64,000 bases of DNA from Trichobilharzia regenti (GCA_944472135.2 OX235270.1:122217842-122281841); one strand, 5' to 3'; positions 1 through 11,412 are shown, numbered from the stretch's first letter. The notes: generated from the letters alone by a model not told the origin. Numbers and translations are program-made.

Positions 1-1
1 C

Positions 2-926
2 TACCAGTTCATCTGCTCTTGTGGAGCAAGGTACATTGGCCGTAGTCAGAGGACGCTCTCCACACGAATACGAGAACATATTCCAGCTTGGTTTTACAAG
101 GGAGAAAGGAAATGTGTGCGAAGCTCTATTCTGGAACACCTGATCGACTTCTGTCACTCGGTCAACCCTGACCATGATTTCAAGATCATATGTAGAATTC
201 ATGCTAACTTCCCGCGTTTTCTTCGTTACAGACTTCTAAAGACAGCTGAGGCCTTGGCAATTCATGACTTTAAGCCAGACCTTTGTGTACAAAAGAGGTA
301 TACTTTTTTACTTTACTTCGGCTATCTCCTACGGGAGGATGAGCCGGCTTCATGAACCATGAAGTTTCATGGGAATTGGGTACGAGTGATGTCCCCAGCA
401 TCGCTCGGCCTTTTGTTTGAGAGTGCAGCTCTAGCCTTTACACAACCAAGTGTGACCTACAAGGCAGTAGGAGTGGAGTGGAGTAGGGAGTCCACTATCC
501 ATTGGCAGCCGGTGACCGGAGTCCGGTTCATTCGCCTTTTTGAATGGGGCCAGTCATCCAGGGCATCCAATAAGCCCTTTGTCCATACGTCTGCCGGTGA
601 GCTTCATACGCCAGTCGTTGGAGGTTTGGAATCAGGGTTTAGCCATCTCCCCTAGACTGTCATCCAATGGACAGTCAACCCGGTGAAGAGCGCCGGGCAC
701 CCGCTTTTGCCCTCTCACTTTGGTGAAAAACACCCCCGCCACGTGAAGGCAGTGAGTAGGACTTCCTCAGGAGAGGCTATGTAAGACGCCCGGTCATATG
801 GGAGCATTTCGAGAGGTGTACGGAGGGGTGGCCAACCCGCAGCGCAAGACACCCACCCCCGACCATCCTGAGGCTTTGGAGGCACAAAAGAGGTATGTAC
901 AATCCCTACTTCTGCCTTGGCCGTAG
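2..926 (+). pseudogene. PLE GIY-YIG endonuclease C-terminus, split by an insertion
   Basis: This is the 3' coding end of a Penelope-like retroelement. The frame starting at base 2 reads CSCGARYIGRSQRTLSTRIREH, the GIY-YIG nuclease signature of PLEs: the GIY-type tyrosine and arginine, then an Arg/Glu-His helix. An Ala/Ile/Lys-rich helix and the block DFKPDLCVQKRY follow. At codon TAT (299-301) the frame is broken by a 595-bp insertion. Dropping the insert restores it at 897, and it runs on as VQSLLLPWP to a TAG at 924-926. The related PLE at 41.8 kb ends in the same way, with a block ending LSLPW and a stop. The RT part lies to the left of the window. In PLEs this nuclease nicks target DNA to prime reverse transcription. 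The family call is strong; the copy is dead. Confidence 0.85.
302..896 (-). mobile_element. 595-bp insertion inside the PLE, with a 13-bp target site duplication
   Basis: The 13-mer ACAAAAGAGGTAT occurs at 289-301 and again at 884-896, exactly bracketing this segment, and the PLE reading frame is continuous across the empty site. The insert is clearly more GC-rich than its surroundings and has no credible long ORF. On the minus strand it ends in an A-rich GTAAAGTAAAAAAGT-like tail, so a non-LTR, non-autonomous retroposon (SINE-like or LINE-derived) inserted in minus orientation is the best guess. I do not recognise a named family. The precise duplication makes the mobile-element call firm; the class is inference. 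Confidence 0.7.
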
Positions 927-1504
927 AGGAATAGACATTTATTTATTTAGTTATTGTATGTACTTTTCCCTTATTACTTCGATTATTTTTACTATTATTA
1001 TTACGACTCTCACTCTGAATCTTTTCCACTTGACATTTTAAACCAAAAATTATTCATGTGTATACTTTTTATTTTTACAATATTAAATTCTATTTTATCA
1101 AATTTCACACCATGTTACGAAACATTTTATATCCGTCTACTAATCTTATAATTATATACCTCTCTCCAATATCTATACACCTTATGTATTATTCTATATA
1201 TGACATTAATTATTGTGCCACTTGACATTAAACTATGAATATAATCACAAATATTTTAATTTCATTTCATACTATTATTATTTCATGTATTCACAGCTTT
1301 AACCTAACTCCCTCACCGGTTATAATTTCCTTATAAAACCATATATGTACGATTGTACAGCTCGATAATAAGTTGGTTGAAAAGAGTCTCTTCGCTGAAA
1401 ATTGTGTTCTTAAAGCGACAACTTTGACCGATCAGAAGCCTCTATGGAAACGGCGCATAATTTCAATAAAACGTTTATATAGAAGTAATGCAATGTTAAA
1501 AAAG
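927..1504. other. AT-rich non-coding stretch, nothing recognised
   Basis: Very AT-rich sequence with short runs of TATT/TTAT. It probably includes the rest of the PLE 3' untranslated region next to 926. No coding or RNA gene is supported. Confidence 0.4.
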
Positions 1505-2187
1505 TTACGAAGGATAACGTCCTCGTATATGTCCCAGAAAAACCTCCCAATTTCTCATAGGAGTCTTGATACTTACGTTAAACCAAGCCCTGTACATAAA
1601 CTCATCGAGATAATTGCATGTCATTGCACTTTTTGATCCATTCGCAGATCTGATCTGTTTTCTGAGGTGACTCCAAAAATTTTTGATGGAATTAATGTGA
1701 GTTCCATCGAAAGGATCGATGAAATGATTTGTATAGTTGACGTGATGAATATACCCCAGGGTTGATAGCCAACTAAAACTACTCCATTCATCTGTATGAA
1801 TAGTTGTTTCAGGCAGCACTAAGCGTTGGATAATAGGCAATAGGACATTTGCAATGCAATTAGGGATCGCCTAAATGTATAATGTCGGTGTTATATATCC
1901 CCAACATCCACTGCTGATTCGCACTCAATCTCCCTCAGTTATATTTTCTTTTTACCAACACTGTCTCATCTACGTGAACAATGACGCCAACTCCGCCAAG
2001 TACTAGAGTCAGCGTGTTCATTTGCTATGATGTTGTCTCCGCAGTATTGGTACCATTGCATTACAGACACTTCTGAATGTTCTGATACATTCGGTGTTGT
2101 TGTTACTGGTTTTTCAAGCACCCAGTTATGACATATCATTAAAACTTTCGTTAGAGTTAATTTAGACCAGGCGAAAAAAGTACCCAC
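1505..2187 (-). pseudogene. Merlin-superfamily DNA transposase, broken
   Basis: The minus strand from 1840 to 1505 reads LVLPETTIHTDEWSSFSWLS, then FDGTHINSIKNFWSHLR and YLDEFMYRAWF. This is the C-terminal catalytic part of IS1016/IS1595-like Merlin transposases: the second DDE aspartate in HTDEW, the N-x-x-F/Y-W-S-x-L-R block and the YLDEF-W/Y-R block. Upstream on the same strand, 2187-1890 carries the first catalytic block, LGGVGVIVHVDETVLVKRKY. It is reached by a frame change near 1980 and followed by an in-frame stop, so the gene is dead. Typical Merlin transposases are about 250-330 residues; roughly two thirds can be traced. Terminal inverted repeats were not located. Merlin elements are known in schistosomes. 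Confidence 0.75.
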
Positions 2188-2199
2188 GGAATCTGTAAA

Positions 2200-3280
2200 C
2201 TAAGAAAGAACGCCATACCTTCTCGAACTGACTTTCTAGTTCGGCACTCATCGTACCTGTAAACAAATCCATCAATGCACCTAGTATATCTTTGTATACA
2301 CATTACACCTCCACATTCACACATTTTGACCCTCCTATCAGTCTGTTCTTCAAACAGTAATCAAAAACAAGATCTGGAGCGAAATTGCAACAGGTGTACA
2401 GCATCCATAAGTACGCCTGGATAATGCGGAGTCATCTGATTGGTTGCTCAAGATCATTTACCCGTTCGCTCGGTAGTTTCGGCTTGGACTGCTATAGTTT
2501 AGTTACCGCATATTTTAAAATGATAATCGCCACTGATAGTTAGTAAACCCGCTAGTGCACAGTATCCATTGATGATAAAACTAAAGATTCCATGAATTCA
2601 GCTTTCAAACTTAACTGCTATTTGATGCAAATAATTTATGAGCAACAAATGCCATTAGTCAGTAAAAAGTTTGAGCACTGTGGAATGCCATATATAATCA
2701 TTCTGGAAATAAATTGTCTAACATAGGTGATGGGACCAAAAGCTTATCAAAGCATTACTGAAGGTATTGCAATTCTGCGGTTTCGAAAAGACAAACAGAG
2801 TAGAGAAACAATAGGGATATACTATTAGGACCTAAAAGAGAGGTCGGTCAATACTTGATTATACTGCTCCCAGAGAGGCTCGAGTATGATAAAAGATTAT
2901 GTACTTCATTATGTCTCGCTCAAAATCCTGATGAGAAACAAAAACCAAGCTCACCTAGGTATTGAATAAAAAGCAACTAAAGACAGCGAAACCTCACTAT
3001 GAACCCAAATATATCGACATATGTAACCTACTAAAAGTATTTTGCATAGGTTAGTTATCAAGCAACACTTAGAACACCCAATGTAAATTAGAAATAAACA
3101 CTATGAATATAGTAAGGACGAATACCAGATTTCTCAGACGAAATTAACTAGAGCTGCTGTCTATCAGATCAAATTATAAACACAAGATTATGAACAAATA
3201 TAAAATTACACCAAGAAGCTTTGAGGCACTAGAAAACATGGACGAATTATGGCAAACGGCATTTACGGTAGTGACTGAAT
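2200..3280. other. Non-coding stretch, nothing recognised
   Basis: AT-rich sequence without a coding signal I can support. It may include flanks of the Merlin element and intron of the KH-domain gene, which is transcribed towards it from the right. Confidence 0.35.
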
Positions 3281-3284
3281 GACT

Positions 3285-3755
3285 GTTTTCAATATAGAAC
3301 TTTGCACCGATGTGCAGAACTTCAAGTCACCACACTCCATGTAGCACACAAATCAAGAGAAGAAATGCATAATAAAGATAAACAGAACTGTGAGACAAAG
3401 GAATAGTAATAACGAAGAACGATATAGTTCCATTGGAAATTATAAGTCACAGGGAATGGGTGAATCTGGACCATTGACAACGACGATATTGAGCCATAGC
3501 AGTTACTGTCTACAGCCACTGGTTTTTACCATCCCGAGGACCCCAACCGGTTAGGAAGTCTGCACCTTCCTACGTGGCTTAAACTAACTGTTGTGGATAT
3601 CATTGACTGATGCCATGTTTTGGTTTGACCACCGCTAGCTCTTTTCCAGCCTGACCCTATGTCAGATAACATTGCCCATTGTCGAGGAAGGCAATGACTA
3701 GGCATACGTAACACACGTCCTAACCATCTAAGTCGATGTAGCTTCACAACATTTA
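3285..3755 (-). mobile_element. LINE (RTE/CR1-like) 3'-end fragment, 5' truncated
   Basis: The minus strand from 3747 reads LHRLRWLGRVLRMPSHCLPRQ, then GGQTKTWHQSMISTTVSLSHVGRCRLP. This is the C-terminal tail after the RT domain of the same LINE family found at 18.7-21.4 kb and 61.3-63.0 kb. The 3' untranslated part ends in the sequence shared with the 21.4-kb copy (GCACATCGGTGCAAAGTTCTA on the minus strand). Homology starts abruptly at about 3755, the usual 5' truncation from incomplete target-primed reverse transcription. Unlike the two long copies, it keeps the GSGW residues after DIG, so it is not derived from them. Confidence 0.8.
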
Positions 3756-4220
3756 CGGTTTAGTGTGAATATAAAAAACGCAGTTGCACCTAGTCACTAA
3801 ATCTATATACAATGATAATAATGTGACATTAAGATGAGAAGACTGAACTATACTTAGATATAGAAGCCGTATTGTTAAATTTAGTGTTATCATATTCAGT
3901 ATTCAAAAAGGATCAATGAGTAACTTGACTGTATGAATTTGTGGACAGCCGTTATTAGTTACATATGTACAAAAGTATTGGACGAAGAGTTAATAAGGAT
4001 GAACGATGTAGTCACTACTAAGCTTTGTTAACATTATAACATACTGCAGGATAGATAGGGACTTTGTAGTAGTGAATGAACTTCAGCCTTTGGGGTTCCC
4101 AGATGTCTAACTGCAATAAAAACAAATACATGTTTGAAAAATATCTTTTCTAAATTAACTTGACTTTTAGTATTGACTAAACATGTTTTTGGTGTTGAGT
4201 GAATAAAAACAAGTACTTAC
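3756..4220 (-). other. Probable intron 3' of the KH-domain exon
   Basis: This follows the splice donor at 4220 on the minus strand. A pyrimidine-rich tract ending in TTTATTGCAG gives a possible acceptor at 4112-4111. The frame after it (VRHLGTPKAEVHS) does not continue a KH fold and stops soon, so I do not call an exon. It could be an alternative terminal exon or chance. Confidence 0.35.
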
Positions 4221-5333
4221 CGCCTTTCCCAACAATTTCAGAAACATGATCTTTGCTTGGAACGCGTACTCCTAACTGAAGATAAGCTGCCTTGGTCTTC
4301 GCTTCAGTTTCCCCATAACGATTACGGAAATAGGCTGAAATCCTGCCATAGGACTGGCTAGTAGAACGACGTGAATTTTCTTTAATCCTTTCCAGTTCAG
4401 AACCAACAATGAAGCCATGTTTTTGTGCTATAGCATAGTAATGCAAACGATCTTGCATCAGCAGACCAGGTCCCATGAAGTTATGACAGCTGTTACTTGA
4501 ATGAGAAGAATGGATTGAAGGGAAAAGTTCTCTCTGTGGGCAGTAAGCGGAGTTGGAGTTCGTAGGACGAAAACCGGGGAGCGAAAATGCAGCGTCCTGA
4601 TATAATCCATTTCTGGAGATAAGGTTTTGTGATGCATTGCCGAAACCGCTTACTCCACTTGAAAATAACGTACCGGCTGGTCCTGGTGACAACCCAGGAA
4701 ATTGTCGCTGTAGTTGTGTCTGCAAATTTGCAGGATACTGATTATAAAATGGAGAGTTCTGCAAACTGTGCCGATCGCCACTTCCAGTTCCACCATTCAG
4801 ATTCAGTAATGAATGCTGTGGGATGGAGGTTAACTTGTTGCTAAGACATGGGGATGTAAGAGCTGAGTAAGGAGGTGCTCCAATCTGCGTGTGGCGCATA
4901 CTGAGGAAACTATCTGGTAAATCAGTTGCAGATATAACAGTTGGAGGAGGGGTACATGAACCCGAAATAGGGCTTATGGGGACACCGCCATACATTCCAT
5001 TATCATTTGAAGAGGGACTTAAAGATATCCCACTGGATGTTCTGTCGTACATGTGTGGAGTTGGAACATTTCGATGACCTGGAGACCCAATATTAAAGCC
5101 TGCATTTCCAGATTCTGGTAGGAGTGAACACGTATTAACTGGGTTATATTCATTGTTATTTCCACTTATATGAAACTGTCCATCTGAATTTGATTGTTCA
5201 CCATTAGCCATAAATGACAATAACCTAGCACTCAGGAGGTCCTCACCATCGAAATTGGCCATACTTACAGTCGGCATTTCAAATGGGGAAACTTGAGCAA
5301 AACCGGAACCAGTCACCGGGATTTGTACGCCCT
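4221..5333 (-). CDS. Internal exon of a KH-domain RNA-binding protein (MEX3-like)
   Basis: This is the only convincing host gene segment. A 3' splice site (TTGTTATGCAG) precedes base 5333 and a consensus donor (G|GTAAGTA) follows base 4221. The exon is 1113 bp with phase-1 introns on both sides, and the frame is open throughout. The first 330 or so residues are low-complexity, rich in Ser, Asn, Pro and Gly, and presumably disordered. A charged stretch follows (LERIKENSRRSTSQSYG). The last 17 codons read VRVPSKDHVSEIVGKGG, the first strand and GxxG loop of a KH domain. The VPSxxHVxEIVG pattern is closest to the first KH domain of MEX3 proteins, which bind mRNA in the cytoplasm and control translation. 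The intron falls inside the GxxG loop, so the rest of the KH fold is in an exon outside this stretch. There is no start codon here: upstream codons are open to the acceptor. Other KH families remain possible. Confidence 0.75.
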
Positions 5334-6890
5334 CTGCATAACAATGAATAGTTGTATGACTTATTTAGAAATAGTTATATGACATAAAAAGCGGAAATTC
5401 TGAACTGTTTGGTAGGTTCATTAACAATTGGAAGAAGGCGTACAAGTTGCACAAACAACTAATATGGTAAATCTGCGAGGCGTTAGACAAAATGCGCCAC
5501 GTACCTAGTATTGAATTCGTATGTGCAGCAGTAAGTAGTGTATAACATATCTTAAGTACCAATATGAATTTGATTGGCTAAAATAATTTTAACTCATGCT
5601 TTGTCTGTATGTATTGGCTAACGATCAATTCTGAAGTCCAATGTCTGTCTACCTATGCGGCAAACAACAAAACATTATAGCTTAGAGTATAATAGACGAA
5701 CATTAACAAATGACCGATTGACCTGATTAATTATGATTGGCTGAAATAACAACCAATCACAACTAAAAGCTGTCAGCCCTCACACCTACTTTGCACGGCC
5801 CTTTATAGACTAAACAGAATATAATTCCATGTTATTTCGGGCATGATTAGTAAACAAGATTATGTAATCTCTCTTAGAACTAGTTATGGAGATGTGGTCA
5901 AACCATCTTATGCTTGAATAAGGGTTTTTTTAAACATCTTATGCTTCCCTGCCTGACCGATTATCTGGTAGACTTTGTCCTTTCAGATCATTTGCCTTCC
6001 ACTACTAGGATTCAATGTAATTTCCAGACCGGAATTTGTGATGTTGAAATCATTTATTCGCGTTTAGCACCTTTGGTATCAAAAACGCAGCCGAAGATTG
6101 ATTTGTCATTAAACGTACTGTTCTACCTATCAATTTGCTAACCTGTTTCTCTTATCTGTCAGCTGCTGCTAGAAACTCATTTTATTAGAGATATTAAATA
6201 TAGATATAAAGGAGAGTAGGATGAACGCGTAACGAAATCTCTTCCTTAGAAAATTAAAGTGACTCTTGATGAATACCACGTGGCTAAATTATTTAAGCAT
6301 GGTGACATTTGTACTACAAATTGTCACTATGTACTACCACATGTATGTACGAAAGCTTAAAAGTAAAGTTAATATTTAAGTGATTTGAACTGAATGTAGA
6401 CTCGAATCTGTTAACAGCTGCATAAATGATTTCCAAAACGATTAAAACCATATTAGCTAAGGAAACAAGTACTTCATCAAGGCAACAGTAAAGAATAGAT
6501 ACCAACTACAGGAAACCTTGTAACAGCCAATTACATTCTTCTAGGTGGAAAGTGGTAGTGATTTATGAAAGAGTGCATTTATAAGACTGAACTTAACCCT
6601 CACGTTCAAGGTCATCGGTGGAGTATGACACCTGAGGGTCATTTTTGTCTGTTAGTCGGCCATGTTGGATTGCAGCTCCCTAACCGTTCGTTTACGAATT
6701 GGATTTTACGTTTATCCGGCGAAGTTCAACAATAGCATCCCAGGAGTGCGGACGCTCCAATAACCTTGAAAGCATACTAGTCGTTGGCTAACTACACCTG
6801 TCATTTTGATAGCCGAAATATGAAAGCTGTTCACCAACTAAGTAGCAAATTTCACTCACATCACATTTGTAAGTACTGTCTGGGCAATGT
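5334..6890. other. Presumed 5' intron or intergenic DNA, nothing recognised
   Basis: Sequence 5' of the KH exon on the minus strand. It is AT-rich with no supported exon, RNA gene or clear repeat. The first exons of the KH gene may lie here or further right, but I could not identify them. Confidence 0.35.
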
Positions 6891-6897
6891 GTTAATA

Positions 6898-7085
6898 GCT
6901 CGATAGGGTTAGGGTAACTATTGGAGTAAGGGTTAGGATAAGGGTCGTAATTAGAGTTAGGTTTACAATTAGGATAAGGGTTGTAATTAGGGTTAAAACA
7001 AAGGTTAGCGTCGGTGTTAAGTTTAGGGTTAGGTCCAGGACTAAGGCTAGGGTTACGATTAGGGATAGATTTAGAGTCGATGTCA
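6898..7085 (+). repeat. Degenerate interstitial TTAGGG-like array
   Basis: About 190 bp built from variants of TTAGGG, GTTAGGGTTA, AATTAGGGTTA and GATAAGGGTT. TTAGGG is the flatworm telomere unit, so this is a decayed interstitial telomere-like tract or a related 6/12-mer minisatellite. The minus-strand reading of Asn-Pro repeats is a by-product of the array. A much shorter piece of the same kind occurs at 11822-11875. Confidence 0.6.
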
Positions 7086-7425
7086 TTTGTTTTAATTTGC
7101 TTTATCCACATTTTCCTGGTAAGTAGTTGTCGATCCTCCTACTAGAAACCATAGTAATTTAGCCGACAACTTTTGGGGAAGACTGCACAACAGGATAAGA
7201 GAGATAATCGATCCACAAAAACAGCTCATCTTCAGTTACCTCGGTGAATACATGTACCTAAAATAATTTAACTTAGCAACTGATACTCCTCATTGTAGCT
7301 GAGACGTATTTTTAAGTTATGTCAGGGAAAAATACCCTGTTTGATGTGTTTTCATGCATTTTGTTGTAAATATACGTCATTTTTTGTACGAAAATTCCTC
7401 ATTTTTATGATTGGTTGACTGAGGG

Positions 7426-7731
7426 TCACTCATGTGTCCGCTTTCCTGGGACGCTATTGTTGAACTTTGCCGGCAAGACTTTAACTAGTAAGCATAACGA
7501 TTCGAATTGTGGTCTACAATCGGTGGTTTTTTTCGAAGTTTTGAGGAGCTGATTATTCGGAGTGGAAACACTGACTGAATACAAATCGCTTGTTTCAGTC
7601 CAAACAATGAAATTCTTATTTTGGATGTTTGTAATTTCTCCGTGGCTATAAATACGGATGTGCATGGTTTTTACGAAGACTTTAAATAAATTTTCCTTGA
7701 ACCGTTGGTCCTCTTTTTCTTGGCGAGACAT
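7426..7731 (-). CDS. Hypothetical 101-codon ORF, uncertain
   Basis: An ATG-initiated frame (MSRQEKEDQRFKENL...) of 101 codons with a fairly balanced composition, unlike most chance frames here. The ATG follows TATCAACAG, which could act as a splice acceptor. I recognise no domain. The protein is basic and hydrophilic, with no signal peptide or membrane segment. It sits about 2 kb 5' of the KH exon on the same strand, so it might be an exon of that or another gene, but no splice donor is evident and the frame ends in a stop. Confidence 0.25.
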   Translation of the reverse strand: MSRQEKEDQRFKENLFKVFVKTMHIRIYSHGEITNIQNKNFIVWTETSDLYSVSVSTPNNQLLKTSKKTTDCRPQFESLCLLVKVLPAKFNNSVPGKRTHE

Positions 7732-7739
7732 CTGTTGAT

Positions 7740-8535
7740 ACGATTAGAAGATTGGGTTGCAAAGTAGAATGTTCTGTGGTTGAGAATCATAGTCTTTATG
7801 TTTCGGATTAATATTGCTCGTCTAACTGTTATAACCCTAAGGATATAGCTTTTTCGTCATGGTGCGTTATGATACCTAGAAATCATAAGCACACTGTCTT
7901 CGATGAATTTATTTTTACTTTTTAAGTGACTGCGAATAGTGAGTCGTTTAAGGTGCTAGGATAAATACCTGAAGACACTTTCGTGGAGATCAGGATATAT
8001 TTATTTTTTCAACTAGGAGACGATCTTTTCACCAAAAATTGTCCGCTTTTATTTTGTAATTCAAAGACAACGTTAAGTTGTTCACTAAGTTGGTAGCTAC
8101 AGGAGATTACCTTCAGCAGAAACTATTTTAGGGTGCTGAGATTTTGTAAATCCCGGTTTAATTATACTTTGATAAAGCTATTAGCACTAAATAGCGAAAT
8201 GTCAGTAAAGACAATATCGTTTTGTTTTTTCATTCATTGGGAAATACAAAAACCTTTATCATAATGAATATCATATATCCAATGCCCAAATTTCTTCAAA
8301 CTGCTAAAAGTGAACTTGGTTTGGACATATATATTTTAGGGCAGCTACGTAGCTTTAGTTAATGCGCAGTAAGAGTAAGCGGCGTACGTTGATTGTGTCT
8401 AAATTTATTAAACATTGTATAACTGGTCAAATCATAGTTCCTACATGCTACTTAATCTTAAGCGTTTACCTAGCTCATAAAAATTATGCCTGCATGTGGT
8501 ATACATTTAAGGCTAATACGCTGTGTGATGAATTA
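7740..8535. other. AT-rich non-coding stretch, nothing recognised
   Basis: No gene or repeat family recognised between the hypothetical ORF and the RT fragment. Confidence 0.35.
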
Positions 8536-8539
8536 GTTC

Positions 8540-9130
8540 GAGATACTTAACTTCAGACTTGATTTCTTTATCGCTATCATCAATTATACAACGGTCATGG
8601 GAATTAACAGCTTCATCCAAGTTTATTTTACATCGGAAGCTGAAATTAACATTCTGACATTTGGAAGGATTTAGTTTAAGACCATTTTCTGACTCCTGAT
8701 AGAGAGCTTTTCATCTTAGTACAGTGTAGCTGGGAGTAAACAGACATCTAAATAGTTAGATCGTCCGCGTACTTGACAAAGTTAATTTCGTATGCTTATG
8801 TACATCGAATTCGTCAAACAAAAATACAATTGCTTATAGTTATTTTAACAAACAAGTGAAAATTAGTAAGTTTTGGGTGGAGTTACGTAATACAAAAACG
8901 GTCAATAAAACTGGATGTTAATAAAACGAGTGTAGAAAAACGCTAGGCAAACAATCTGGTCCTAGGCTACAAGAAGGGTTCAGTGACTGGAGACATTTTA
9001 GAACATCATTTGTATTGAAACCAGGGAAGCAGGTTTCATTGACACTTGTGACACTAGGAAGCTTGGCATTTGTGAGAGAATGTATGAAATGTACATATAT
9101 CAAATGAATGGGGAACACTTTTGTAATACT
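8540..9130 (-). pseudogene. CR1/jockey-like LINE reverse transcriptase fragment
   Basis: On the minus strand the first block reads NTNDVLKCLQSLNPSCSLGPDCLPSVFLH, the RT entry region (a K-S/C-GPD-P pattern). After stops and a frame change the catalytic block FVKYADDLTI follows (8785-8750), then GLKLNPSKCQNV and IKSEVKYLELIH, equivalent to the NPxKCxxM and VKYLGI blocks. This layout fits CR1-type schistosome LINEs rather than the RTE-like family elsewhere in the window. Two intact catalytic aspartates are visible, but most of the fingers/palm between the blocks is missing, so it is a relic. Confidence 0.65.
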
Positions 9131-9229
9131 TGTTGTAATTAGATGCATAAAGCAGACACGTAAATACTGCAGTTGTTGATCATAAAAGTGTTGAGTATTA
9201 GATAACATCACATGATTCAACGACATATT

Positions 9230-10397
9230 GGAAATAAATAAAAAACTTATTTTGGCTCATTGTCAAGTGAACACTCTATTTGACGATATCACTGCATATT
9301 AACAGATTAAAGAAGTAGCTATCAAACCTAAGTTACAACATTCACATTTTGTACAGACTTGGCGTTTAGCAGTATACAGACTTACAACTGGCTAGATAAA
9401 GCGAATTTAGCGTATTGAACAGTACAGAATTATTTATTCAACTTGCTAAATCCTACTTAGTTTTTACAATGTGCTATTGTATAGAAACAGACACGAAATC
9501 TTACGAATGACTAAAGTAACAGTCTCATAATATTATAGGGAATCTCCATTCCACTTACTAAACTTAACATACTTCAATCCGAGTTCACTTATTACAAAAG
9601 CTCATAGTATAGCGACTCACCGAAGTTCAGAAGAAGTAAAAATTAAGAGTATATTAAACACTTCATTAATTTTCAAAAAAATGGATACTGAACGAAGAGT
9701 ACTCTTTTCGATAAATTCATCATCAGGCTCTACATTTATACATTTCATTAGTTTACAAATGACAAGTTCTGATGAAGGGTATTAACGTTAGTTGGAACGA
9801 ATGACATTTCCTCTGATTTTATATTCGACATCTTCCGTATACCTGAAAAAATTAATCACATGTAAGGACTGGCACAACATGAAATTATAGAAGATAATTC
9901 TACATATTAGCATACAATATGAATACACTGATTCTATTAATACTAAGTAGAATTCCCAAGCAAATAAAAGTATTTGTAGTCCACAGCTGGTTTTTATACT
10001 GACACCGTATGCATAAATAGACTTCATATGCTTTCCAGCATTAGAGGATCATACTCGAATTTCAAGACAATCTAAGGAACATCCATACTGTTAAGGTATT
10101 ATTCTCTCATCAAGATTGCTTGCAGACCAACTTCACGCTAAATACATATAAATTAAAGGAAGTATTGCAAATGTGTAACTTAGATATCGATTCACAATCC
10201 CACTAATGTCTATTTAACATGGTTTTGTGAATCCTATAGAAATTACATTCTCATATTTGGGAAACTATAGCTATCAAATATTAGCTGAAATTTGTCTCAA
10301 CTTTATGCAGCTATGCACAGTGTTAAAAGTATAAAGGAATGCTTAAAATATTCTAAGATATAGGAAAAAAATTCACCATTTAGACATTAAGAAAACA
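9230..10397. other. AT-rich stretch with one PLE-tail-like segment near 9690-9740
   Basis: No coding sequence. On the minus strand 9735-9694 contains CCTGATGATGAATTTATCGA followed by AAAGAGTA, the CTGATGA...GAAA layout of PLE-tail hammerheads. Stems I and II are weak, so this is at best a relic. Confidence 0.35.
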
Positions 10398-10783
10398 GAA
10401 AGATTGAGCTAAGAAATATTTACTTTTCAATTAGATCATCATCTCTGGCTCTACTCTAATATATATATATCATTTTTATTACAATACACAACAATTTACC
10501 AATCAAGTGGCGATATGTATGTTAACAATAATTGCATTATGCAATCCACTTCTTATAACCATTTCTACCTTTTAATTGTGTGTGTTAATTTTCTTCGTTA
10601 ATTATCACCCCATTGACATTTTGACACTGACTAATTATTGTCAACAAATGTATCAGTGCCACTTGATTGGTAAATTGTTGTGCATTGTAATAAAAATTAT
10701 ATATATATATATATATATATATTAGAGTAGAGCCAGAGATGAGAATCTAATTGAAAAGTAAATATTTCTTCGCTCAATCTTTC
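10398..10783. repeat. Hairpin element with about 130-bp inverted arms
   Basis: Left arm 10398-10535 and right arm about 10640-10783 are near inverted copies (for example GAAAGATTGAGC at 10398 against GCTCAATCTTTC at 10772, and CAAGTGGC at 10504 against GCCACTTG at 10658). The arms differ by AT-repeat length, and a spacer of about 100 bp separates them. The arm sequence GAGCCAGAGATGATGATCT resembles the PLE-tail-like segment at 9.7 kb. It could be a MITE or another head-to-head pair of PLE tails. Confidence 0.65.
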
Positions 10784-11317
10784 TTTAATCTAAGATACAC
10801 AGACCTGTTGTGATGATGAGGATTACAATGCCATATGATGCAGCCTAGACATTCAATCGTGACACTGCATCTGTACTGCTTCGAGATAATGGAGACTTCA
10901 GCAGAAATTCATCTTTACTATTGATGAACAACAACATTGCAGCATTAAGTATATAGTGTCAGTGGGAATGGCATAACTGACAGTAGATTAATAAAGATAG
11001 AGCTGACTACATTCAGTTCCCATAATCACCACGATTCATGTGCATATTAATACTATACACTGAATTAATGCACTAAGTGATACACTAATAAAAATTAAAC
11101 GAGTAATTACCATCCCCATTGCACTGCACTGCACTGCACTTGCAACAATCATGAGAACCACTTACATTTGTTAGCCTAGCGGTCAGCTAAGCAGACAATG
11201 ACTCAATATTATTAAAATAGAGATATTTTGTATATATCGAATCCATATAACCCATATTACACTGCACCAATCAGTGCAAATATATATTAAATCCACTAAA
11301 AAATAATCTCTCAACTT

Positions 11318-11412
11318 ATTACCATACAACACTGTGTAATTTATCAAAACAAAATCTTATCCATAATCGGGCTATACTCTACCACAGTGCCCAAGTTTTA
11401 TCCTTATATCAA
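11318..11412 (+). mobile_element. PLE 3'-tail fragment
   Basis: Shares ACACTGTGTAATTTATCAAA, AAAATCTTATCCATAAT and CTCTACCACAGTGCCCAAG with the palindromic PLE tail at 43.3-43.9 kb and the tail at 21.5 kb. Only the distal tail remains; the hammerhead part is missing. Confidence 0.5.

Noticed and set aside
954..1151. Tyr/Phe/Leu-rich small frame
   Set aside because: Composition simply follows the AT-rich DNA; no domain, splice or start context.
4060..4112. Next exon of the KH gene after the acceptor at 4112-4111
   Set aside because: The acceptor looks good, but the frame does not continue the KH fold and stops after about 24 codons.
4629..5077. Short plus-strand frames across the KH exon
   Set aside because: They are antisense shadows of the minus-strand exon, which has splice sites and a recognisable KH start.
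6788..7111. Asn/Pro-repeat protein frame on the minus strand
   Set aside because: It translates the TTAGGG-like array; the other minus frame through it is equally open and Leu/Thr-rich.
10398..10783. Calling the hairpin a MITE outright
   Set aside because: Arms resemble PLE tails and no clear target duplication was found, so the class is left open.
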